Shown here: one piece after another, positions 5,722-10,782 of the stretch
How the letters are laid out: each line of letters opens with the position of its first letter
How positions within the stretch are numbered: the stretch's first letter is position 1
Assembly: GCA_021161135.1 (NCBI GenBank)
Contig: JAGHBD010000123.1
Coordinates: 1 to 10,782, forward strand
Origin: Thermoplasmata archaeon
Lineage (GTDB): Archaea; Thermoplasmatota; E2; UBA202; JdFR-43
Direction of reading: 5' to 3'
Length of the DNA: 10,782 bases
Notes under the pieces: model-generated
What the model saw: only the letters and a program-made list of their open reading frames with translations
Told to the model about the DNA's origin: nothing
The model's database searches: none
Program-made: the position numbers and the translations under genes

Positions 5722-7164
5722 ATGAAAAGGGGCTTTGCAACTATAATTTTGATTGCATTTATTCTACCTGGACTTGCCATAAATTTTAATGGGGTGTCAC
5801 CAAAGACCTCAAAAGCTGGGAAAGAGGTGGCAGTAATCGTGGAGGTTAAAAGGATACGGAGCTTGAATCTGCAAAATGAGAGTGTTTATTTAAGGGTGCT
5901 TATAAATGGGCAGGATAGTGTATGGTGGAGACAGATATTTAGAGGCATGGATATATGGCCGGAATGGGCTTTTGCATATAATGTTGTTGAATATGAAGAA
6001 AATAAGGAAATTCCCATCCAGATAGAGCTTTGGAAGAAAGGAATAATTGATCAGCCATGTGATATTTCCCCACAAAAAGGGAATTATCTTTATGGTAAAA
6101 CATTGACACTCTTTTACAACCTTACAAGCGGGGAATGGCATGGTGATGACTGGCTGGGAGATGCCAGCGGTTATGGACATGCAGGAGGACATGAAGATGG
6201 AAATTATGATGAAAATGATTATGAAATATGGTTCGATATATATGAGGAAGGAAGCACAGATGGATGGTGGGGTGGCAGCGATAGGATGACTCCATGGGAG
6301 AAGGCAAAATATGGGTTGAATGAAAGCATGGAGTATGGAAATGTTGATATAGATGGAGATGGCATTCCTTCTGACTGGGAAGATAAATATGGCTATAACC
6401 CTGTAGTGCCAGAAGACCACAGGCATCTCGATCCCGATAATGATGGATTAGACAATGTTGAGGAATATCTAACCAGTAAATGGCTATCTGACCCGTTTTG
6501 CCCAGATGTCTTCCTTGAAATTGATTTCATGGAAGCAAAATATCCATCGCAGAAGGATTATGTCCTTCCAAAGAAGAGCCAAGAAATGATTATCAGTGCT
6601 TTTACCAAACATAATATAATCCTCCATATTGATGATGGCTGCATGGGAGGAGGCGGTGATTTGATTCCATTTGATAGCAAGATGTATGGAGATGAATTGC
6701 GAGCTGCCAGGGAAAAATATTTCCTGAATGGAGATCCAAATAATTGGAGAAGGGGCGTTTTCCATTATGGCATAATGTGCTGCCAGATGGGCTGGGCTGG
6801 CAGGCCCGCAGGCGGAAGAATGTTTTACATAGATAGCTTTTGCGTTGGCGTTCAGTATGTGAGGAATTGGCTTTGGATGCTGAAATTGCAGGGGAGTGAT
6901 TATGAAACAGCTCTTGCCAGCGTGACAATGCACGAGCTCGGCCATACTCTTGGTCTTACTGATTTTGAGGGCATAGATAATGAAAGCACCCGTTTTCCAT
7001 GGAGCAAAGGATATTATATATGGAAAAACTATGAAAGCTGCATGAATTACAGGTATGTGTATAAGCTCGTCGATTATTCAGATGGAGATGATAGTGACCA
7101 TGACCAAAATGATTGGGAGGTTATAAAAGAAAGGTTGCCTCGCTTCCAGGGTGATTGGTGGTGA
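5722..7164 (+). CDS. secreted metzincin-type zinc metalloprotease with TSP3-like calcium module
   Basis: The 480-residue product has a signal peptide (about 1-19, MKRGFATIILIAFILPGLA). Residues about 35-180 form a beta-rich N-terminal domain ending in NDYEIWFDIYEE. A calcium-binding segment follows (DIDGDGIPSDWED from 209, then LDPDNDGLDNVEEY). The catalytic part begins near DVFLEIDFME. It carries HELGHTLGLTD at 404-414: His404 and His408 as zinc ligands, Glu405 as general base, Gly411, and Asp414 in the third-ligand position. A CMNY Met-turn has Met441, 27 residues later. HExxHxxGxxD plus a Met-turn defines the metzincin fold, and Asp as third ligand is known from snapalysin-type enzymes. 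Seven cysteines could form disulfides outside the cell. The substrate is unknown. The stop overlaps the next GTG start by 4 bases. Confidence 0.85.
   Translation: MKRGFATIILIAFILPGLAINFNGVSPKTSKAGKEVAVIVEVKRIRSLNLQNESVYLRVLINGQDSVWWRQIFRGMDIWPEWAFAYNVVEYEENKEIPIQIELWKKGIIDQPCDISPQKGNYLYGKTLTLFYNLTSGEWHGDDWLGDASGYGHAGGHEDGNYDENDYEIWFDIYEEGSTDGWWGGSDRMTPWEKAKYGLNESMEYGNVDIDGDGIPSDWEDKYGYNPVVPEDHRHLDPDNDGLDNVEEYLTSKWLSDPFCPDVFLEIDFMEAKYPSQKDYVLPKKSQEMIISAFTKHNIILHIDDGCMGGGGDLIPFDSKMYGDELRAAREKYFLNGDPNNWRRGVFHYGIMCCQMGWAGRPAGGRMFYIDSFCVGVQYVRNWLWMLKLQGSDYETALASVTMHELGHTLGLTDFEGIDNESTRFPWSKGYYIWKNYESCMNYRYVYKLVDYSDGDDSDHDQNDWEVIKERLPRFQGDWW
7150..7155 (+). promoter_or_regulatory. Shine-Dalgarno site of the Ig-like lipoprotein gene
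   Basis: GGTGAT, a direct complement to the 16S rRNA 3' end, lies 5 bases before the GTG at 7161 and inside the protease gene. It decides between three in-frame candidates (TTG 7155, GTG 7158, GTG 7161) in favour of 7161. Confidence 0.6.
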
Positions 7165-7823
7165 AGGAGAAAATATTTGTTTTGGTATTCGCTGCCCTCT
7201 TGCTTCTTGCTGGCTGCTTAGAGAAGAAAGATGAGACAGCACCAACCATTAAGATAAGTATAGAGGGAAAAGAAGGTGAGGAGAACTGGTATGTGAGTAG
7301 CGTAACCATAACATTTGAAGCCCATGATAATGAGAGTAGCGTAAAGGAACTGAAATACAGGATAAATGGTGATTTGTGGCGCGATTATGTGATGCCTGTC
7401 ACGCTAAGGAAAGATGGATTTTATTTCATTGAATATTATGCAAAAGATAGCAAAGGAAATGAAAATTATGGAAATATGACAATAAAAATAGATGCTACGC
7501 CTCCTTCAATAAATTTCACAAATTTCGAGCCAGGATACATATATTTCTGGGGAAAGAAAACTCCCACACCTCGCATACCTCGAGATACAATGATAATAGG
7601 AGATATTACAATTGAAGCATCAGCAGATGATAACCTTGCAGGGGTAAAGAAAGTGGAATTCTATATGAATGAAGGACTAGCCTTCGAAGACAATCAGCCA
7701 CCATATGAGTGGAGTATTAAAAATGCAATTGGAATATACAACATTACAGCCGTCGCTTTTGACTATGCAGGCAACTATGCTTCGATAACCATACCAGAAG
7801 TGCAAATTATAAATATACTTTAA
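7161..7823 (+). CDS. lipoprotein with two Ig-like beta-sandwich domains
   Basis: From the GTG at 7161 the product is 220 residues. The start overlaps the protease stop (GTGA). The signal peptide ends in the lipobox LAGC (Cys19), so the protein should be lipid-anchored outside the cell. Residues about 27-115 contain VTITFEAHDNESSVKELKYR and YYAKDSKGNENYG, typical of OmpL47/Ig-like domains found in multidomain surface proteins. Residues about 116-215 contain IEASADDNLAGVKKVEFYMN and YNITAVAFDYAGN, a second Ig-like unit that recalls bacterial Big-type domains. Such domains bind carbohydrate or protein or act as spacers, and no catalytic residues are visible. Coupling to the protease suggests a partner, docking factor or substrate presenter for it, which is inference. 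The gene ends in a 4-bp tail-to-tail overlap with the PurP-like gene. Confidence 0.8.
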   Translation: MKEKIFVLVFAALLLLAGCLEKKDETAPTIKISIEGKEGEENWYVSSVTITFEAHDNESSVKELKYRINGDLWRDYVMPVTLRKDGFYFIEYYAKDSKGNENYGNMTIKIDATPPSINFTNFEPGYIYFWGKKTPTPRIPRDTMIIGDITIEASADDNLAGVKKVEFYMNEGLAFEDNQPPYEWSIKNAIGIYNITAVAFDYAGNYASITIPEVQIINIL

Positions 7824-8962
7824 CTCACAATCTTCTCCAACTCATCCCTCTCTATAGCCATCTTCAGTTCGAGAGCCATTCTCCTGCCTGTGGACATGTT
7901 GCATCTCCATAAAGAGTTACCATATGGATGTCCGACCCACATATGAACATTTGTTCCCCCTCCTATGCGAGGTGCAACGTCATATATATAAAAATTTAAA
8001 TCCTTATCCACACACGTTTGTAAACAGAAAGGGCCGATTATTCCATAATCATAATGTTTTTTGCATGCTTCAACAAATTTTTCGGCTAAGTTAAATGCCT
8101 TTTCAAGCAACGACTCTCGCAACGTAGCCATATTATGTCCGCATACCGTGTATTCTGGAATCTTCTGCTTTTCTGGCAAATTAAGCTGTTGCTCTGCTGG
8201 AAGGCGCACATGCCCATCAAGGCTTGTTTCAAATCGCCAGTCAATGCCAAGTAATTCAATCTGTTCCAATATCGGAGAATAGAAGAAGTCCAAATTGAAG
8301 ACAGGGCCAATAATATATCTTTCTATTCTGGCCCTCTCTAAATCTTCTTCAGTTATAACACCCTGTTTTATCAGCTTCTCTGCTTTTTCCTTATATTCTT
8401 CATATGATGCGCAGGTAAAGAAACCTCGCTCTAATTTTTTGACTGCATGGTGCAGCTTTACTATGCACAATTCATCTATATCCTCTGGATTCTCTATTTT
8501 CTCTGGAAAGGGCAAACCCTCTTTTTCAAGCAGCCAGTAATAATCTCTCTTCTCCCCTCTCTCCTCCATTCTTAGAAGGCAGCGGGAGCCGAACATGGGC
8601 ACATAAAAATTATTTTCTATTTCATCCAAGCTACAATATGAGGTAAATGAACGATTTGGAATGAAAATAGCGTTTTCCTCTTTCAATCTTGTCTGATTCT
8701 CTTTTTTAAGTATTTCATCAAATCTGTCAAATATCCACGTTTCATCAACATATCCTATGCTCCTCTCGCCAATTTTTTTACTCCTGAAATAAATATCATA
8801 TGTTTTGTGCCTTCCTCTCTGGCATATTGCGAGAGTGGGAAAACCCTCCTCCTTTGCACCATCAAATGTATCTAAGGCAGAATGAGAAGCAATGGCTGCG
8901 ACTTTTATTTTTTTGTAGTCATAATTTTCAAGGAGATTCCATATTTCTTTTCTTTCAATCAT
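7820..8962 (-). CDS. PurP-family ATP-grasp ligase (FAICAR synthetase or paralogue)
   Basis: This 380-residue cytoplasmic protein is a full-length member of the archaeal PurP family. PurP makes FAICAR from AICAR, formate and ATP in purine synthesis. The N-terminal domain has the signature SHSALD (26-31) with His27 and GAKEEGFPTLAICQRGR (35-51). It is followed by IPNRSFTSYC (101-110), VPMFGSRCLLR, IIGPVFNLDFFYSP, ELLGIDWRFE and the C-terminal IIGPFCLQ (308-315) and APRIGGGTN (330-338). The ATP-grasp glycine loop, usually like GA-x-GG-x-GYF, reads HHAVKKLERGFF (171-182) and lacks the double glycine, as might be expected of a divergent paralogue. I prefer the ATG at 8962 because it matches the family's start and lies 26 bases from a TATA box. 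An ATG at 8980 would add six residues. The preceding gene ends 33 bases upstream. Confidence 0.8.
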   Translation of the reverse strand: MIERKEIWNLLENYDYKKIKVAAIASHSALDTFDGAKEEGFPTLAICQRGRHKTYDIYFRSKKIGERSIGYVDETWIFDRFDEILKKENQTRLKEENAIFIPNRSFTSYCSLDEIENNFYVPMFGSRCLLRMEERGEKRDYYWLLEKEGLPFPEKIENPEDIDELCIVKLHHAVKKLERGFFTCASYEEYKEKAEKLIKQGVITEEDLERARIERYIIGPVFNLDFFYSPILEQIELLGIDWRFETSLDGHVRLPAEQQLNLPEKQKIPEYTVCGHNMATLRESLLEKAFNLAEKFVEACKKHYDYGIIGPFCLQTCVDKDLNFYIYDVAPRIGGGTNVHMWVGHPYGNSLWRCNMSTGRRMALELKMAIERDELEKIVS

Positions 8963-8983
8963 ATAAAGAAGTAATAGCACGAA

Positions 8984-8993
8984 GTATATTTAA
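8984..8993 (-). promoter_or_regulatory. TATA box, leaderless promoter of the PurP-like gene
   Basis: The minus strand reads TTAAATATAC right after the stop of the beta-helix gene. Its centre is about 26 bases before the ATG at 8962. There is no SD. This indicates independent leaderless transcription and supports 8962 over 8980 as the start. Confidence 0.6.
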
Positions 8994-8995
8994 CT

Positions 8996-10561
8996 TTAAT
9001 TTTGCTGAATAAATTTTGCAAGTAATAAATCCCAATGATTCATTATCCATATGTTCAAAATAAGTCTATCAAGATAAATAGCTGAAACGTGTTTATCATT
9101 GTTTATAAACCAGTTATTGCAAAATAAATTGTAATAGCCATTTTCGATATAAATCCCAAATTCATTATTATGTATGACATTGCCAGCTATTAAATTAAAT
9201 AAGCTTCCTTTGTACTTTCCAGTTATAAAAATTCCATACTTGCTATAGCCAATATTATTTTTTCTTATCACATTTAAATCCGAGCTTGTCATCCAAATGG
9301 CTTCTTTCGTCATATTAAAAATAGTATTATTGATTATTTTGTTCATTTCTCCGCTCATCAATATTCCTTCTTTTCCATGTGTAATAATGTTTCCTTTAAC
9401 ATAATTAATATTGCTTGCACGTAAGTGGATACCATAAGAGATATTTTTTATAGCATTATCAGCAACTTCATTATTCATTCCATACCATAAAATTATAGCA
9501 TCGTCGCTATTTGAGTAATAATTTTTTGTAATCTGGTTATTGTTCGAGTTGTAAAGGAAAACGCTGCTTCCACATTTAAGGAAAGTATTGTTAAAAATGT
9601 TGCAGTTTTTAGTGCTTAAAAGCTCAATGCCAATTGAAGTATAGGATATGTTTTGATGGCATACTGTAATATTATTGCAATTAACCAGTATAATTTGTCC
9701 CGCCTCCTTTTCTATAATTTCGTCAGAATGTCCCTCCAAATATAGCAAGGGTTTACCATTAACTATATTATCAGCTATTTCATTATGAAAAGAATCTACA
9801 ATAATCCCGCATCGGTAAAAAGAATTATTGAAAACTGAATTGTTAGAAGAAGATAGGTATATTCCTATTTCGTTATCGGAAAGATTGTTATTTTTTATTA
9901 TATTATCATACCCAATCCAAATTGTTATTCCCCCGGTTTCATGATTAGAGATTTTATTATCAAAAATTTTATTGTGGCTCGCATTCATAAGTATTATTCC
10001 TGCCTCATTTGAATCAATAAAATTACTCGCTATAACATTATTATGGGAATAATAAATGTCGATAGCCCCTCCATCAATCGAGGTTATGCTATTATATAAA
10101 ATACGGTTGTTGTGAGAATGCTCAAGATATATTCCTTCCCAACCATTTTTTGTGATTATGTTATGGAAAATATAATTGTAATCGGAATATACATAAATGC
10201 CTCCATATTCTCCATTTTGGATTGTAAAGTTTTCAATAGTTACGCCTTCAGCAGTAATATTTATTACAACCCAACCTCCTTTTCCATCTATTATAGTAGT
10301 ATTTCTGTTCTCACCTATGAGGGCTATTGATTTATCTACATTTATACTCTCATAATAGGGCGAGGAGTCATCGTAAACAAAAATTGTATCTCCATCTTCT
10401 GCATCATTTATTGCATCTTGAATTTTCGTGTAGTTATTTGGACCAGAGCCACCAACATATAATACTCTTCCATCATGACATGAAATAAACTTTTCTGTAT
10501 TGGCTGGAAACACGAAAAGAAATAGTATAGATGTGATACCAGCTACTACTTTCCTATCCAT
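8996..10561 (-). CDS. secreted right-handed beta-helix protein (NosD/CASH type)
   Basis: The 521-residue product has a signal peptide (MDRKVVAGITSILFLFVFPA). A pectin-lyase-like entry segment follows (YTKIQDAINDAEDGDTIFVY at 44-63, then SINVDKSIALIGENRNTTII). From about residue 100 to 480 there are many coils of about 20-24 residues built on N-x-I-x-x-N-x-I and GI-x-I/L patterns, such as HNKIFDNKIS and NGYYNLFCNNWF. This is the parallel beta-helix of NosD and other surface carbohydrate-acting or adhesin proteins. No copper site or NosD operon partner is present, so a general surface beta-helix is the safer name. The usual closing N-x-W-x-x-x-x-GNYWSDY segment is missing: the frame changes character after NIW near residue 505 and stops soon after, suggesting a truncated or frameshifted end. 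The ATG at 10573 is an alternative start, but it would lie before the expected transcription start. Confidence 0.8.
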   Translation of the reverse strand: MDRKVVAGITSILFLFVFPANTEKFISCHDGRVLYVGGSGPNNYTKIQDAINDAEDGDTIFVYDDSSPYYESINVDKSIALIGENRNTTIIDGKGGWVVINITAEGVTIENFTIQNGEYGGIYVYSDYNYIFHNIITKNGWEGIYLEHSHNNRILYNSITSIDGGAIDIYYSHNNVIASNFIDSNEAGIILMNASHNKIFDNKISNHETGGITIWIGYDNIIKNNNLSDNEIGIYLSSSNNSVFNNSFYRCGIIVDSFHNEIADNIVNGKPLLYLEGHSDEIIEKEAGQIILVNCNNITVCHQNISYTSIGIELLSTKNCNIFNNTFLKCGSSVFLYNSNNNQITKNYYSNSDDAIILWYGMNNEVADNAIKNISYGIHLRASNINYVKGNIITHGKEGILMSGEMNKIINNTIFNMTKEAIWMTSSDLNVIRKNNIGYSKYGIFITGKYKGSLFNLIAGNVIHNNEFGIYIENGYYNLFCNNWFINNDKHVSAIYLDRLILNIWIMNHWDLLLAKFIQQN

Positions 10562-10590
10562 TTTAACATTCATAAAATGGATGTTAAAAT
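10560..10590. repeat. inverted repeat over the start of the beta-helix gene
   Basis: ATTTTAACAT (10560-10569) is the exact complement of ATGTTAAAAT (10581-10590). Including the inner bases with one G-T wobble, a 13-bp stem closes on a 5-base loop. It lies between the TATA box and the preferred ATG of the beta-helix gene, where a repressor or an RNA hairpin could act. Confidence 0.6.
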
Positions 10591-10595
10591 ATAAA
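10588..10595 (-). promoter_or_regulatory. TATA box of the beta-helix gene
   Basis: The minus strand reads TTTATATT, centred about 30 bases before the ATG at 10561 and only about 18 before the ATG at 10573. Transcription would start near 10562-10568, which favours the inner ATG and a near-leaderless message. Confidence 0.5.
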
Positions 10596-10603
10596 ATTTT
10601 TGC

Positions 10604-10782
10604 TTAGATTGAGGTTGTCGAAAAAATCAGAATGAAGGAAGAAATTGCCATGTATGTGTTTATGTTATGAACAATTGCCATGGCAATTATGTGTTTCATT
10701 CTCATTGACTTTTTCTTATATCTCGTGAATAACAATCTCCTCGTTTCCAATCCTCCAAATATTCCTTCTATTACTCCTCTGA
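10604..10782 (-). mobile_element. C-terminal part of a DDE transposase (IS5-like), cut by the window edge
   Basis: The last 58 codons of a transposase are visible, with the N-terminal part lying beyond the right edge. The stretch RGVIEGIFGGLETRRLL near the start has the V-x-E-x-x-F-x-x-L-x-x-R layout that carries the last catalytic glutamate of IS5/IS4-type DDE transposases. It is followed by the basic RYKKKSMRMKH and the hydrophobic C-terminal helix IIAMAIVHNINTYM common in that position. The visible part has no stop or frameshift, so this copy may be intact. The stop lies just past a candidate terminal inverted repeat. The exact IS family is uncertain. Confidence 0.7.
10611..10628. repeat. 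candidate IS terminal inverted repeat
   Basis: GAGGTTGTCGAAAAAATC has the look of an IS5-type terminal repeat (GAG, then TTGTCG, then an A run) and lies at the very end of the transposase frame. If it is the element's end, the stop codon TAA is supplied by flanking DNA. The partner repeat would lie outside the window, so this is a guess from one side only. Confidence 0.35.

Noticed and set aside
5890..6426. 178-codon minus-strand open frame inside the protease gene
   Set aside because: It is antisense to a gene with clear family motifs, and its His/Ile/Phe-rich composition is what antisense of acidic coding sequence gives.
6484..6945. 153-codon minus-strand open frame opposite the protease catalytic region
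   Set aside because: It lies opposite the conserved zinc-site coding sequence and shows no recognisable domain.
8996..10561. Assignment as the copper-maturation protein NosD
   Set aside because: Only the generic beta-helix repeats are shared. There is no nosZ, nosF or nosY neighbour, so the name nosD is not justified.
10673..10688. Perfect 16-bp palindrome AATTGCCATGGCAATT
   Set aside because: It lies inside the transposase frame, encoding a hydrophobic helix (IIAMAIV) with near-symmetric codons. This is best explained by coding sequence, and no second copy is seen.
1..10782. CRISPR array, tRNA or rRNA genes
   Set aside because: No regularly spaced repeats were seen. The only exact direct repeat of note is the coding one at 4921-5048. 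No cloverleaf or rRNA-like stretch was recognised.

Overview
The window looks like chromosomal DNA of an AT-rich archaeon. The reasons are an archaeal-type PurP homologue (archaeal purine pathway), a PRC-barrel mini-protein, a PGF-type C-terminal surface-sorting tail, several probable leaderless promoters (TATA box about 25 bp before the start codon), and lipoproteins and secreted proteins with archaeal-style thrombospondin type 3 (TSP3) calcium repeats. A euryarchaeal lineage, perhaps Thermoplasmatota, fits this style. That placement is inference, because no marker gene such as rRNA is present.

Layout. Positions 3-208 hold a decayed piece of a transposase. Positions 209-1588 (minus) encode a full-length MATE-family exporter, preceded by a possible 27-residue ORF whose stop codon lies inside the exporter's ribosome-binding site. 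An intergenic region with two mutually exclusive hairpins (about 1829-1879) separates it from a plus-strand block at 1956-7823. This block encodes a PRC-barrel protein, a secreted beta-sandwich protein with a PGF-type tail, a second beta-sandwich protein with a membrane helix and a long charged cytoplasmic coiled coil, a TSP3-repeat lipoprotein, a secreted metzincin-type zinc metalloprotease with a TSP3-like module, and an Ig-like lipoprotein. Three junctions are a 1-bp gap, an ATGA overlap and a GTGA overlap, so the block is probably one operon or two coupled ones, with a probable internal promoter before the protease gene.

The plus block meets a minus-strand pair tail to tail: a PurP-family ATP-grasp ligase (7820-8962), whose glycine-rich loop differs from classical PurP, and a secreted right-handed beta-helix protein of NosD/CASH type (8996-10561). 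The right edge (10604-10782, minus) is the C-terminus of a DDE transposase, probably IS5-like, ending in a candidate terminal inverted repeat.

How the genes may work together: six neighbouring genes encode a probable envelope module. It contains two anchored beta-sandwich proteins, one reaching far into the cytoplasm, two lipid-anchored proteins with calcium-binding or Ig-like domains, a secreted calcium-dependent-looking protease, and a small cytoplasmic PRC-barrel protein of a class linked to the membrane and division machinery in other archaea. Transposase remnants lie on both sides, so the segment may be an accessory island. The joint function is a hypothesis. The gene order, overlaps and motifs are read directly from the sequence.
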